From positions 1-64,000 of the forward strand of contig JAMPCE010000008.1 of assembly GCA_023666335.1 (NCBI GenBank): a DNA stretch of 64,000 nt, given 5' to 3'. The translations under genes and the position numbers were made by a program. Positions 1 through 9,714 of the stretch are shown here, in pieces. The notes beneath the pieces were generated by a model that was not told the origin of the DNA, searched no databases, and saw only the letters and a program-made list of their open reading frames with translations. This DNA is from a bacterium (GTDB lineage Bacteria; Bacillota; Clostridia; Lachnospirales; Lachnospiraceae). The first letter of the stretch is position 1; every line of letters begins with the position of its first letter.

Positions 1-2
1 AC

Positions 3-98
3 CAGATCAAGGGACGCTTCTGTCTGTCTTATTCCTACAATAAACTTACGCTATCAAGTAGCTATGAAGTCTTGAAGTCTTTGAAGAAAATGATATAA
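3..98 (+). CDS. possible C-terminal end of a gene that begins before the window
   Basis: Frame 3 is open from the window edge to a TAA at 96-98 and encodes about 31 residues ending LKSLKKMI. The composition is protein-like and helical, but it is too short to assign a family. The stop overlaps the -10 of the promoter proposed for the next gene. It could equally be chance, because another frame is also open to position 76. Confidence 0.3.
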   Translation, partial: QIKGRFCLSYSYNKLTLSSSYEVLKSLKKMI

Positions 99-99
99 T
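72..99 (+). promoter_or_regulatory. sigma-A type promoter for the 98-residue gene
   Basis: TTGAAG at 72-77 and TATAAT at 94-99 are 16 bp apart. The -35 lies in a short direct repeat in which TGAAGTCT occurs twice. The predicted start of transcription is about 45 bases before the ATG at 153. Confidence 0.5.
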
Positions 100-152
100 A
101 AAATTAGGAACGGTATATTTTACATATTGATTTAGAAAAAGGGGGATTTATT

Positions 153-449
153 ATGGAGCAGCTTATTTATGGAAAAAACGGACAAGTACATTTTGATAAT
201 GCGACTGAAAAAAGAGAAGCAATAGAGTATATATTAACATCTTCGAATGTCGATTTTAATATACACGAGGATAACCAATATCAAAATGCTTGGGGACCTG
301 AAGAAAGAATTCATTTTAAAAGAGAAGAGGGGGTTCCAGAGTCTTTGAAAAAGTTGATGACCGCAGGCAGACCTGGGTTATACGGAAGAATTAATTGTGC
401 AGAATTTTGTGCAGAAGTACGAGAAGAAGCGCGAAAAAGAGGATTATAA
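153..449 (+). CDS. hypothetical protein, 98 residues
   Basis: I do not recognise this small soluble protein. It has a charged, partly helical sequence with no signal peptide or membrane segment, and ends in a basic tail (EEARKRGL). GGGGG at 140-144 gives a good ribosome site for the ATG, and a promoter with a consensus -10 lies upstream, so the gene looks real. It is AT-rich like its neighbours to about 3.5 kb. A mid-protein stretch with WGPEERIHF is the only distinctive patch. No function can be given. Confidence 0.6.
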   Translation: MEQLIYGKNGQVHFDNATEKREAIEYILTSSNVDFNIHEDNQYQNAWGPEERIHFKREEGVPESLKKLMTAGRPGLYGRINCAEFCAEVREEARKRGL

Positions 450-540
450 GCATCAATGATACCATATGAGTCAAAACAACGGGGTTAAAATGCCGGATTA
501 GGGAGTTCGAGTGATGAAATTTTGATATGAGTTGTTTGAG

Positions 541-571
541 ATGGCAGATAGCCTATATAGTTATCTGCCAT
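541..571 (+). terminator. inverted repeat, possible terminator
   Basis: ATGGCAGATA (541-550) and TATCTGCCAT (562-571) pair perfectly over 10 bp around an 11-base loop, 92 bases after the stop of the 98-residue gene. The sequence that follows is AT-rich but has no clean U run, so termination is plausible rather than certain. The rest of the 450-689 gap holds a TATAAT at 646-651 without a convincing -35. Confidence 0.45.
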
Positions 572-689
572 TATCTATAGTATTTGTGTTTTGTGAAAAT
601 AGATAGAAATTCTGTACACAATAGTTTTGTTAGAATTTTTTGCAGTATAATGTTTGCAATGCTGGAAATAAAGAAAGCGAAGCAGGAAT

Positions 690-1082
690 ATGAAAGACAG
701 TATAATTGCATATATCAAAAAGAAATATAGAGTGCAGCCGGAGACTCCCTGGCGGAAGAATCCTGAAAATATCGTTTTCAGGCACGCGGATAACAATAAG
801 TGGTTCGCACTTTTTATGGATGTACATAGGGACAAGCTTGGAATGTCCGGCACGGATTATGTAACGGTAATAAACCTAAAGGTTAATGACATGTTCTTCC
901 GTGATATTCTGATACAGGAAGAAGGAATTATGCCGGCATATCACATGAATAAACAGCATTGGATCACGGTGCTCTTAGATGGCACAGTGCAGCCGGAACG
1001 CGTTTATGACCTGCTTGATATGAGCTATATGGCTACGGCATCCGCAAAGAGAAAAGAAAAGATCCAACCGTCAAAGGAATGA
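690..1082 (+). CDS. MmcQ/YjbR family DNA-binding-like protein
   Basis: This 130-residue soluble protein matches the MmcQ/YjbR family (a double-wing, CyaY-like fold). The evidence is the order PWRKNPEN, a strand with WFALFM, INLKV near the middle, a YHMNKQHWITV strand, and a closing helix in which LLDMSYMATA carries the usual last-helix signature. Family members are mostly uncharacterised; DNA binding has been suggested from the fold only. AGGA just upstream supports the ATG at 690. The gene stands alone between AT-rich gaps. Confidence 0.8.
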   Translation: MKDSIIAYIKKKYRVQPETPWRKNPENIVFRHADNNKWFALFMDVHRDKLGMSGTDYVTVINLKVNDMFFRDILIQEEGIMPAYHMNKQHWITVLLDGTVQPERVYDLLDMSYMATASAKRKEKIQPSKE

Positions 1083-1161
1083 TCGTCCCTGCAAATAAAG
1101 AATCGCATCGGAACTGCCGATCCGTGGAGCGATGTGAATGCGATCAAGAAAGGAATATACT

Positions 1162-2574
1162 ATGTTATTTCAGTCTTTTGAATTTATCCTTTTCCTTTTG
1201 ATTATATGGATCTGTTATTGGAAAATACCATCGCGCTGCAGATGGTGTTTGATGGTGGCTGCGGGATGCTTTTACTATTCCTTATGGAATATAAAATATA
1301 TTTTGTTAGTCTTGACCGTAGCTACGCTATCTTTTACAGCGGGACGTTGTATAGAAAAAACGGGGCGGGTCGGAAGAAAAATAGTATTCGCAGTGGATAT
1401 TATTTTTGAACTGTCTGCTCTATTTATCTTTAAATATCTTGGCTTTTTCGGAGAAATATGCAACAATATTTTATCTTTGGCTGGAAGCTTTTCCCAGATT
1501 TCTGTTTTTCAATTGATTCTGCCGGTTGGAATTTCTTTCTATATTTTTCAGACGCTTGCTTATGTGATAGACGTATATATGGGGAAGATTTCAGCGGAAA
1601 GGCATTTTGGATATTTTCTGGAGAGCGTCGTTTTTTTTCCTGTCTTGTTGGCAGGTCCTATTGAGAGAGTTCAGTATTTGACTGCACAGTTTAAACAGGA
1701 AAAAGAGTTTTCCTATGAAGACGAATGCGCGGCTTTGCAACAGATGATGATAGGGTTTATAAAAAAGATGGTCATTGCGGATAGTCTTTCCACTGTGACC
1801 CGATGGGTTTATTCTGATCTGGAAACACACAAAGGGCTCCCTTTGCTTTTAGCAATATTTTTGTATTCTCTCCAGATTTATTGTGACTTTTCGGGCTATT
1901 CGGATATTGCGATCGGTACAGCCGGATTGTTTGGGATTCATATACATTCCAATTTTAAGCAGCCGTACTTTGCAGATTCAGTTAGAGACTTTTGGAAAAG
2001 ATGGCATATTTCTTTGACTTCATGGTTTCGCGACTATGTATATATTCCACTCGGCGGCAACAGGGTATCAACTTGGAAAATCTACAGAAATATTTTGTGT
2101 GTGTATTTGTTGAGTGGTTTATGGCATGGCGCATCTTGGACTTTTTTGGTGTGGGGAGGAATCAATGGCATTGTACAGATTGTAGAAAATATGTGTAGAG
2201 AGTGTAAACACGTTCCGGCGCTTCCTAAGATTTTCCGGCAGATTGTTACATTTGTGGTGGTGAGTATGATGTGGGTCTTTTTCAGAATGGATTCTGTGCC
2301 GGATGCTATTTTTGTCATAAGCCATTGTTTGGATGGTATTGGGGCGTTTCGCACTTATGTAACGGAAGGTATTCGATTGCTGCCGCTTTCGGGAATGCAG
2401 ATTTGTTTTTTGGCGGCATTTCTGCTGTTGTTATTCTTTTATGACTGGATGCAGGAAAAGGGGAAAGAAAGAATATTTCGTGGATATCAGATCAGTATTG
2501 TGCTTTTTGCTGCTATGATTTATTATTTTAAATACGGAATTGAGAGCAGTGCGTTTATTTATTTTCAGTTTTAA
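1162..2574 (+). CDS. MBOAT family membrane O-acyltransferase (AlgI/DltB-like)
   Basis: A polytopic membrane-bound O-acyltransferase of 470 residues. Such enzymes move acyl groups, usually acetyl, across the membrane to an extracellular polymer. The start MLFQSFEFILFLL is typical of the family. The conserved region includes ILPVGISFYIFQ, LAGPIERVQYL, the DFSGYSDIAIG segment, RDFWKRWHISLTSWFRDYVYIPLGG, and the catalytic-type His in LSGLWHGASW. An in-frame ATG at 1138 would add eight residues, but AAAGGA lies correctly for 1162. The next gene, 26 bp on, encodes an SGNH-like exported partner, as in other MBOAT acylation modules. The acceptor polymer is unknown. Confidence 0.9.
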   Translation: MLFQSFEFILFLLIIWICYWKIPSRCRWCLMVAAGCFYYSLWNIKYILLVLTVATLSFTAGRCIEKTGRVGRKIVFAVDIIFELSALFIFKYLGFFGEICNNILSLAGSFSQISVFQLILPVGISFYIFQTLAYVIDVYMGKISAERHFGYFLESVVFFPVLLAGPIERVQYLTAQFKQEKEFSYEDECAALQQMMIGFIKKMVIADSLSTVTRWVYSDLETHKGLPLLLAIFLYSLQIYCDFSGYSDIAIGTAGLFGIHIHSNFKQPYFADSVRDFWKRWHISLTSWFRDYVYIPLGGNRVSTWKIYRNILCVYLLSGLWHGASWTFLVWGGINGIVQIVENMCRECKHVPALPKIFRQIVTFVVVSMMWVFFRMDSVPDAIFVISHCLDGIGAFRTYVTEGIRLLPLSGMQICFLAAFLLLLFFYDWMQEKGKERIFRGYQISIVLFAAMIYYFKYGIESSAFIYFQF

Positions 2575-2600
2575 GGCTGGCTGTGAGAGGGAGCTGAGTA

Positions 2601-3509
2601 ATGAAAAAGTTTTTGCTTAGAACAGTATGCATTCTATCCGGAGCATTTTTTATGTTTTTGTCGGTAAACGTAGTGTATTATCAATTCGCGAAAGATCAAA
2701 GACAGTCGGCTTCTGAAGTATATGATGCAATTGACAGAACAGGGATGAATGAAGGGTATACGGGATTGGTCTTGGGCGATAGTGTGGCAAGACAAATTTT
2801 TTCACCGAAATATCAGGATGAGAGCAGCGACATCTGTTATCTGGCAACGAATCAAGCTGTTACAACAGTCGGCAACTTTATCCTGCTGGAAAGATTTATA
2901 GAGAATAATCCGCAGTTGGAAGATGTGTATTATGTGGCAAGACCGGACAGTATCATGGGAAATCCTAATTTTGTATACACATACAGTTATTTTGTTACAC
3001 CTTTGTATAAGGAGCCTTTTTTACAATATTTGGGATTGGAGACAAGAGAGGAAATAGAGACTACATTCGGCAGCTTTTGCGCACGAAAGGAATTTCCAAA
3101 ATGGATGCTTGCAAAATACCCGAAACTGCTGGATATTTATCAAAATACTTGTAGCAATTTGCGGGAGTTCCGCAGATGGAGTGTGGGCGGCGAGGAACTG
3201 GATATGGCGGCGTTGTATCTCGGACAAATGAAAGAGGTTTGTGATAAAAAGAATATCAATTTTTATCTGGTGGCATCACCGCTTCCGGAGAGTTATCAGT
3301 ATCCTTTTGAAGAGATGAGAAACAGACTGGATTTTGAGGGCGACGAAGAGCTGCTGGATCAATATATAGACAGTGTAATATATATAAAAAAAGAAGAATT
3401 TGTAGATGGTGTTCATATGAACGATTCTTTTCTGGAGGAAAACAGAGAGAGGATTCGGGAGTGTATCATGCAGACGCGGATATCATGTGTGAGAAATCAG
3501 ACGGATTGA
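2601..3509 (+). CDS. SGNH-like exported partner of the MBOAT acyltransferase
   Basis: A 302-residue protein with one N-terminal membrane segment (about residues 5-25) and an extracytoplasmic domain. VLGDSVARQ near residue 58 looks like SGNH block I (GDS), and DGVHMND near residue 271 looks like the D-x-x-H block V, so a serine/histidine esterase or acyltransferase fold is likely. In alginate, peptidoglycan and teichoic-acid systems an MBOAT protein works with such a partner that places the acyl group on the polymer. The gene follows the MBOAT gene by 26 bp with a GGGAGCTGAG ribosome site, so the two are co-transcribed. The precise substrate is not visible from sequence. Confidence 0.75.
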   Translation: MKKFLLRTVCILSGAFFMFLSVNVVYYQFAKDQRQSASEVYDAIDRTGMNEGYTGLVLGDSVARQIFSPKYQDESSDICYLATNQAVTTVGNFILLERFIENNPQLEDVYYVARPDSIMGNPNFVYTYSYFVTPLYKEPFLQYLGLETREEIETTFGSFCARKEFPKWMLAKYPKLLDIYQNTCSNLREFRRWSVGGEELDMAALYLGQMKEVCDKKNINFYLVASPLPESYQYPFEEMRNRLDFEGDEELLDQYIDSVIYIKKEEFVDGVHMNDSFLEENRERIRECIMQTRISCVRNQTD

Positions 3510-3543
3510 AGAACGGGGGATTGTAAAAGGGTTTTCCATATTG

Positions 3544-3572
3544 TTGATTCTTGCAACGCTTTTGTTTATAAT
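3544..3572 (+). promoter_or_regulatory. promoter for the NUDIX-chemoreceptor operon
   Basis: TTGATT at 3544-3549 and TATAAT at 3567-3572 with a 17-bp spacer, about 50 bases upstream of the ATG at 3626. It marks the switch from the AT-rich left block to the GC-richer remainder. Confidence 0.55.
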
Positions 3573-3625
3573 GGTAAAGAAAATATTGTGGTGGTGCAAT
3601 TTAGGCATTTGGGAGTACAGAAGAT

Positions 3626-4024
3626 ATGAAAACAATCAAAGTTGTCGCTGCCATCATCACTCACGACAACAAAATCTTCGCCACCCAGCGCGGCTATGGA
3701 GAATTCAAGGACGGCTGGGAATTCCCCGGCGGCAAGATCGAACCGGACGAGACTCCGCAGCAGGCTCTTATTCGGGAGATCCGGGAAGAACTGGATACGG
3801 AGATCGAAGTGGGCGAACTGTTTGATACGGTGGAATATGATTATCCGGCATTTCATCTGTCGATGGACTGTTTTCTCTGTACGGTTCGGTCGGGAAATCT
3901 GGTATTAAAGGAACATGAAGCCGCAAGGTGGCTGACGAGGGAAACTCTCGAGGGCGTGGCATGGCTGCCGGCGGATCGGGGGCTGATAGAGAAGCTGAAG
4001 AAGAAGTTATACGAAACTAACTAA
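3626..4024 (+). CDS. NUDIX hydrolase, MutT-like
   Basis: A 132-residue NUDIX protein. The box runs from GGKIEPDE through REIREEL (about residues 36-58), with the Glu residues that bind the metal intact. The last Gly of the usual consensus is Asp. Size, the WEFPGGK entry and the preceding ATQRGYGEFKDGW match the MutT/8-oxo-dGTP diphosphatase group, which cleans oxidised nucleotides from the pool, but other nucleoside diphosphate derivatives are possible substrates. The chemoreceptor gene begins 13 bp after its stop. Confidence 0.85.
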   Translation: MKTIKVVAAIITHDNKIFATQRGYGEFKDGWEFPGGKIEPDETPQQALIREIREELDTEIEVGELFDTVEYDYPAFHLSMDCFLCTVRSGNLVLKEHEAARWLTRETLEGVAWLPADRGLIEKLKKKLYETN

Positions 4025-4037
4025 AGGAGATGGCATC

Positions 4038-6020
4038 ATGGAATTACAAAGGCTCAGTTCAAATGTCAACAAAAAGGCAGGCTTATTGATCAGGCGGATC
4101 ATTTTCCTCTTATGTCTGTTGGCGGGGATTGCCGTGCTTGCGATCGTCCTTTCCGATACGATCAAGGACAATAAGAAACAGGTGCAGTTGTACAGTGCAC
4201 AGATCGATAATACCATGTCGGAAAAACTCGCCTTTATCAATACGGTGGCAAGCGGCGCTTCCTCGGGTGCGGTAAACGGCGATTATTATGCCTATGTCGA
4301 TACAATGGCGGAGCAGTATGACGATGTGTCGGCGGTCTATGTCTGCGTGGAGCAGGAGGATGTGATCTACTCGGACGGAATTATGACATATATGTCAGGC
4401 GGATGGTTGCCGGGAGAAGATTTTGTGGTGTCGGACCGGGCATGGTATGCGGGCGCGATCGGGACGCAGGATGTGTATGTGACTGAGCCGTATGTAGACG
4501 AGCAGTCCGGAAATATCTGTATCACGGTTTCCCGGGCGGTCTATCGGGACGGGAAAGCGATCGGCGTGGCAGGAATGGATATGTATATGGACGATCTGGT
4601 GACGTTGATCGAAAATTCTTACGACGGCGGGAATTATGTGTTCCTGGTGTCAAAGGAAGGGACGATCCTGACGCACCCGAATGAGGAGATCGCATTGAGC
4701 AATGCGAAGAGCACAGCGGTGTCGGAGGCTTTGAACGGAAAATATGAGGGCGTATGTGAAAAAAATCTGGCGACAAAATTGATTCTGGATTACAATGGCG
4801 GCTTAAAGTTTGCGATCAGTAATGCTGCGGAAACAACGGGCTGGAATGTGGTGGCGGTGATCTCCCTGACATGGGTGCTTGCGGTCATTGCGGTCATTAT
4901 CATCCTGACGGTCGTGCTGGGCGTTGTTCTGGGCAGAGTGGCGAGGGGGCAGTTGACAAACGGAATCAATTCGATGTTTTCTCCGCTGGAGGAATTGGCG
5001 GCAAATGTGAGTAAAATATCGGACGGCGAACTTGGGTATGTTTTCAACGTAGATGAGCAGTCGCAGGAGGTCAATGCGCTGTCTGTCGCGTTGAACGATA
5101 CGATGAAGGGGCTGCAGCACTATATTTCGGAGATCACAAATGTGGTCACTTCGATCTCGGAGAAAAATCTGGATTTTAGCGTAGACGGCGTGTATACCGG
5201 AGATTATGAAAAGATAGAAATGGCGCTGGTCAATATTATGGAAGTGCTGAATCAAAGTTTTCGGGAGATCAATGAGCAGGCGGCGATCGTGCTGCAACAC
5301 TCGGAAGAATTATCAAAGACGAGCGAAAATGTCGCTGATGCGGCGAATTTGCAGAGTGAGTCGGTTCTGAACGCTTCCGACGCCATGAAAAATCTGACTG
5401 ACAATATGGAAAAGATCGCTGAGTTTGCCGTGACGATCAAATCCAATACGGATAACGTCAACGAGGGGCTTGCCGTCGGAAGGACAGAGATGAATGAGCT
5501 GGTCGCGGCGATCGATGAGATCGCGGGCTGTTATGAAGAGATTGCCGGATTCGTGACGGAGATCAATGCGATCGCGAGTCAGACGAATCTGTTGGCGCTC
5601 AATGCGTCGATCGAAGCGGCGAGGGCAGGAGAAGCGGGCAAAGGTTTTGCGGTAGTGGCGGATGAGATCGGCACGCTTTCTGCAAGCAGTTCGCAGTCGA
5701 GCGCAAAGATTCATGAAGTGATCGCACATTCTCAGGCGTCTGTGGAAAAGGGCAAGGAACTTGTTGCAAAAACAGACAGGACCATTTCGGCGAGTGCGGA
5801 TTATTCGGCAAACAATACGCATATGGTTGACGAGATCGTGCATTTTGTAGAGACGCAGAAGGATTCCGCGGATAAGATTTCCGCGAATATCAACAAGATC
5901 AGCGAGATGGTGGAAAGCAATGCGGCCAATGCGGAAGAAAACTCCGCGATCTCCACGCAGTTGGGCGAGTGCGCGCAGGCATTGATGGATACCATATCGC
6001 AGTTCCATTTGAAAAAATAG
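4038..6020 (+). CDS. methyl-accepting chemotaxis protein with extracellular Cache-type sensor
   Basis: A 660-residue chemoreceptor. A first membrane helix lies at about 14-37, then an outside domain of about 230 residues with the dCache-like features [19 protein letters not shown] and ISRAVYRDG-type strands, then a second helix at about 270-300. The cytoplasmic part carries the highly conserved hairpin tip near 509-545 ([20 protein letters not shown]), which binds CheW/CheA in known receptors. Cache domains usually sense small organic ligands such as amino acids. GGAGATGG precedes the ATG. No other chemotaxis or flagellar gene is in the window apart from a distant MotA-like protein, so its partners lie elsewhere. 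Confidence 0.92.
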   Translation: MELQRLSSNVNKKAGLLIRRIIFLLCLLAGIAVLAIVLSDTIKDNKKQVQLYSAQIDNTMSEKLAFINTVASGASSGAVNGDYYAYVDTMAEQYDDVSAVYVCVEQEDVIYSDGIMTYMSGGWLPGEDFVVSDRAWYAGAIGTQDVYVTEPYVDEQSGNICITVSRAVYRDGKAIGVAGMDMYMDDLVTLIENSYDGGNYVFLVSKEGTILTHPNEEIALSNAKSTAVSEALNGKYEGVCEKNLATKLILDYNGGLKFAISNAAETTGWNVVAVISLTWVLAVIAVIIILTVVLGVVLGRVARGQLTNGINSMFSPLEELAANVSKISDGELGYVFNVDEQSQEVNALSVALNDTMKGLQHYISEITNVVTSISEKNLDFSVDGVYTGDYEKIEMALVNIMEVLNQSFREINEQAAIVLQHSEELSKTSENVADAANLQSESVLNASDAMKNLTDNMEKIAEFAVTIKSNTDNVNEGLAVGRTEMNELVAAIDEIAGCYEEIAGFVTEINAIASQTNLLALNASIEAARAGEAGKGFAVVADEIGTLSASSSQSSAKIHEVIAHSQASVEKGKELVAKTDRTISASADYSANNTHMVDEIVHFVETQKDSADKISANINKISEMVESNAANAEENSAISTQLGECAQALMDTISQFHLKK

Positions 6021-6035
6021 GGAATGGTGACGGAT

Positions 6036-7379
6036 ATGAAACGAAAGATCAAAATGGCTGCCATAGGAATGGTTATACTCCTGACAGGGATGGCGGTGAC
6101 GGGATGCGGCACGGCGGAAAACGATCTACAGGCAGCGAATAACGAAACGGCGGAAGCGGTCGATACGGACGCTCCCGTGGAGGAAGCAGATTTGCAAGAG
6201 GGCGATGCGGCAGCAGCGGAACCCGCAGACCCTGGTGAAGAGGAAGCGGTGGCGAAAGAAGCCGCGGATGCCGGGGAGGATATGCCGGAGACAGAGAGCG
6301 CAGATGGGGAAGAAGTCGAAGCGGCGGAAGCGGAACCGGCTGCAGACGCCGTGCGGAATATGCGGATAGGATGGAATCTGGGAAATACGCTGGACGCCAC
6401 GGGCGACTGGATCCCTAAGAGCGCGCACGGAAATATCGCAAAGTTTGAGACCGCCTGGGGCAATCCGGTGACGCCGCCCACATTGATGCCGAAATTAAAA
6501 ACGCTGGGATTTGGCGCGGTAAGAATCCCTATCACCTGGAACTATCATTTTGATGAAGAGGGTAATATTGATGCCGTGTGGATGGCGCGGGTAAAGGAAC
6601 TTGTCGATCAGGCGATTGCGGCGGATCTGTATTGCATCATCAATATCCATCACGATACCGGATCGGACGGATGGCTTCGCGCTTCTAAGGCAAATTACGA
6701 GAAGAATCAGGCGGTCTTTGCGAGACTGTGGGAACAGATCGCCACAGAATTTAAGGATTATCCGGATACGCTCGTCTTTGAGGGCTTTAACGAGATGCTG
6801 GACGAAAATTCGGAGTGGAACGATCCGGGACCCGAGGCGGTAGAAGTGATCAATCTGTATAATCAATTGTTTGTGGATACCGTCCGCAGCACTGGGAAAA
6901 ATAATGAGACACGGAATCTGATCTGCTGTACCTACGCGGCGGCTACGGGACATTCTGTCATTGACGGCTTTCAACTGCCAAAAGACAGTGCACAGGGGCA
7001 TCTGATCGCGGAAACGCATTTCTATGCACCTTACGAATTTATTACGGACGAGGGTGTTACCTGGACAACGCCGCTCAAAGAATATACGGATTATGTGGAA
7101 CAGCAGATCGACGAGGTTTTTTTGCGGTTGGAGCAGCGGTTTACGGATCAGAATGTGCCGCTTATCATCGGAGAATTTGCGACGATTGACAAAGATAATA
7201 CGGAAGAGCGTGTCAAGTGGTATACGCATGTGATCGAGAAAGCGAAAGAACTGAATGCGCCCTGCTTTATCTGGGATAATGGAAATGGATTCAATATGGG
7301 GCATATCGACAGAGAGGGCGATGCGGATGCTTTTCCGCAGATCATAGAAGCCTGTATCAAGGCTGCTGACGAAAATTGA
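6036..7379 (+). CDS. glycoside hydrolase family 5 (cellulase-like) lipoprotein
   Basis: A 447-residue secreted lipoprotein. The signal helix ends in the lipobox V-T-G-C (Cys24), followed by about 80 acidic Ala/Glu/Asp-rich linker residues and then a GH5 TIM barrel. WNLGNTLDA opens the catalytic domain, FNEM supplies the acid/base Glu (residue 253) and IIGEF the nucleophile Glu (residue 380); HHDTG and FYAP are also typical. GH5 enzymes cut beta-1,4-glucans, mannans or related glycans. The linker suggests tethering at the cell surface. I prefer the ATG at 6036 over the one at 6024 because the basic n-region then follows directly. The gene is 15 bp after the chemoreceptor and 10 bp before a large membrane protein gene. 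Confidence 0.9.
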   Translation: MKRKIKMAAIGMVILLTGMAVTGCGTAENDLQAANNETAEAVDTDAPVEEADLQEGDAAAAEPADPGEEEAVAKEAADAGEDMPETESADGEEVEAAEAEPAADAVRNMRIGWNLGNTLDATGDWIPKSAHGNIAKFETAWGNPVTPPTLMPKLKTLGFGAVRIPITWNYHFDEEGNIDAVWMARVKELVDQAIAADLYCIINIHHDTGSDGWLRASKANYEKNQAVFARLWEQIATEFKDYPDTLVFEGFNEMLDENSEWNDPGPEAVEVINLYNQLFVDTVRSTGKNNETRNLICCTYAAATGHSVIDGFQLPKDSAQGHLIAETHFYAPYEFITDEGVTWTTPLKEYTDYVEQQIDEVFLRLEQRFTDQNVPLIIGEFATIDKDNTEERVKWYTHVIEKAKELNAPCFIWDNGNGFNMGHIDREGDADAFPQIIEACIKAADEN

Positions 7380-7389
7380 GGAGAAACAG

Positions 7390-9714
7390 ATGTTATCAAA
7401 GATTAGTAATCGAAAAAAAATCTGGTGCGGCATTCTGGCGGCGGAACTTTTGCTGCTGCTGTTGTACGGCCTGAAACTGGAAAGGCGGCAGACGGCGGAG
7501 ATTGATCTGACCCAGGACGAGCTGCTTTATGATACTGACGAGAGCGGCTTTTATCTGGACACTTCCTTTGAAGGCAGATCTATCAAAACGCCGGATCTTA
7601 CCCTGCAGAAAGGGTTGTATAGGCTGGAGGCGGAAATTGAATGTGCGGGCGATCATATCCTGGAGATCCGCTATAAGGATGAACAGCTCCGATACGATAT
7701 GAGCGGGGAGATCCTTTTTTCTGATTCCGGCGTGATATCTTATGACTTTGAAGTCAAATATGACGATCGGCCGTTTCAGGTATGGGGAAAGCTTGGTACG
7801 AATGCAGAAGAGGGGCAGTATATTCTGATCAGGAATCTCAAGATCGCACCCTCTCCTTTTGCAGTCAGATTTTATCTGTTTCGGCTGCTGCTGATTCTGG
7901 CGGTGGCGGACTTTTTCGTTCTTCTCTATACGCTGCGGGATAGATTTCAGATCAGCAGGGAAACGGGCGATCATCTGAAAATTCTTGTTCTGCTGATCGT
8001 TGTCAGCAGTATCCCGCTGATGGTGAATTATGTTTTTTCGTCGGATCTGCTGTTTCACCTGACGCGGATCGAGGGCATTAAAACGGGTCTGCAAAAGGGA
8101 ATGTTTCCGGTGAAGATCCAGCCAAACTGGCTGAACGGACACGGTTATGCGGCGTCGGTATTTTACGGGGATCTCTTTTTATATGTTCCCGCCGTTTTGC
8201 GGCTGTTGGGGCTGTCTTTGCAGGCATCCTATCAGATTTATGTACTGTTGGTAAATACGGCGACGGTGTTTGTGGCGTATTATTGTTTTACCAAAATGAG
8301 CAGCGGCAGGATCGGACTGGTCTGTACGATTGTTTATTCCCTCAATATATACCGCCTTGTCTGCATCTATAGCAGAGGCGCGTTGGGAGAATATACGGCG
8401 ATGATCTTTCTGCCGATCGTTCTGTACGGTATGTGGCGTATCTATATGCTGCCGGAAGAGGAAAAGGAACACGGGACAAGCTGGCTTACGCTTACAATCG
8501 GATGCAGCGGCATTTTCCTGTGTCATATGATATCGACGGAGATCGTCGGCTTTTTCCTGATCGTAACGGCGCTTATCCTGTGGAAAAGGACATTTCGTAA
8601 GAAAACGCTCTTAACGCTTGCCAAAGCTGCGGCGGCGACAGTTCTTCTGAATCTCTGGTTTCTCGTGCCGTTTTTGGATTATATGTGTAACGGCAGTTAT
8701 CTGATCAACGGTTCGGATCTGTACCAGCCCTATCAAATGGAGGAGAAGGGCGCCGCGCTGGCGCAGCTCTTTATGCTTCCTTATTCCGCATATGGAGTTT
8801 ACGGAGCGGGAAGGGGTGTTAAGGGAGAAATGCCGCATACGGTCGGTCTTGCCGCCATTTTGGCATTAGCCGGATGGCTGTTTCTCTGTGTTGGCAGAAA
8901 GGAAAGAGAGAAGGAGGAAAGGCGTCAGGAGTATTTGGCGGTCTTTTTGTCCGTGTTGAGCCTGTTTATGGCAACGCATCTGTTTCCTTATACATGGCTG
9001 GCACAGAAGCTGCCTTTTTTGAAAATGCCGGTAGGGAGCATTCAGTTTCCGTGGAGATTTTTTACGTTTGCGGGGATCGCGCTCGTATATTTGCTTTGTC
9101 TGCTCTTAAAAAAGGAATGGATCGCAAAAAGGACGCGGACATTGTTTGCGATAGCGGTCGTCTGCCTGTCTCTTTGGCAGAGCGTCACATATCTGAGCGA
9201 GTGCCTGAATTTCTACGGTCCGTCCCGCGTGTATCAGGCGGAGAATCTGACGACTTTTAATGTGGGGAACGGAGAATATCTGCCGCATGACGAGGGGGAG
9301 GCATTTCAGTATGAGACATGGCTTGCCGCTTTTCAAAACACGCTTACTTATGATGAAAGCGCCGTAAGCGTAGAGGATTGGCGGCGGAGTAAGGACGGCG
9401 TGGAAGTAAGGCTTACCAACCGTTCGGAAGATATGGTTTCGGTGGAAGTGCCGCTGCTGCTCTACAAAGGCTATCATGGTGTGGCGGAGAATGGAGAAGA
9501 ACTGGCGCTTGCGCCGGGGAAATCGCATCGTATCGCTGTTGCGGTCCCAGGAGGATTTGATGGAACTATCAGGGTATTTTTTGCAGAACCGTGGTATTGG
9601 AGAGTGTGCGAGGTAATGTCTGTGCTGACAGCGGTCTGCATAGTGCTGCTTTTGGTGAGGAAAAAACATGTTACGCGACAGGGAGAAACAGGGATTGCAG
9701 AAAATAAGAATTGA
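7390..9714 (+). CDS. polytopic membrane protein, PTPS-related/YfhO-like (paralogue 1)
   Basis: A 774-residue integral membrane protein. One N-terminal helix (about 10-27) is followed by an extracytoplasmic beta-rich domain (about 35-155), then roughly a dozen membrane helices and a C-terminal outside domain closed by a last helix. The stretch FHLTRIEGIKTGL...GYAASVFYGDLFLYVPAVL resembles the 6-pyruvoyl-tetrahydropterin-synthase-related membrane domain (PF10131) and GT-C/YfhO-like proteins, some of which help glycosylate surface polymers. No pterin chemistry is implied. GGAGAAAC precedes the ATG. The next gene is a clear paralogue and overlaps the end of this one by 47 bp. Confidence 0.75.
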   Translation: MLSKISNRKKIWCGILAAELLLLLLYGLKLERRQTAEIDLTQDELLYDTDESGFYLDTSFEGRSIKTPDLTLQKGLYRLEAEIECAGDHILEIRYKDEQLRYDMSGEILFSDSGVISYDFEVKYDDRPFQVWGKLGTNAEEGQYILIRNLKIAPSPFAVRFYLFRLLLILAVADFFVLLYTLRDRFQISRETGDHLKILVLLIVVSSIPLMVNYVFSSDLLFHLTRIEGIKTGLQKGMFPVKIQPNWLNGHGYAASVFYGDLFLYVPAVLRLLGLSLQASYQIYVLLVNTATVFVAYYCFTKMSSGRIGLVCTIVYSLNIYRLVCIYSRGALGEYTAMIFLPIVLYGMWRIYMLPEEEKEHGTSWLTLTIGCSGIFLCHMISTEIVGFFLIVTALILWKRTFRKKTLLTLAKAAAATVLLNLWFLVPFLDYMCNGSYLINGSDLYQPYQMEEKGAALAQLFMLPYSAYGVYGAGRGVKGEMPHTVGLAAILALAGWLFLCVGRKEREKEERRQEYLAVFLSVLSLFMATHLFPYTWLAQKLPFLKMPVGSIQFPWRFFTFAGIALVYLLCLLLKKEWIAKRTRTLFAIAVVCLSLWQSVTYLSECLNFYGPSRVYQAENLTTFNVGNGEYLPHDEGEAFQYETWLAAFQNTLTYDESAVSVEDWRRSKDGVEVRLTNRSEDMVSVEVPLLLYKGYHGVAENGEELALAPGKSHRIAVAVPGGFDGTIRVFFAEPWYWRVCEVMSVLTAVCIVLLLVRKKHVTRQGETGIAENKN

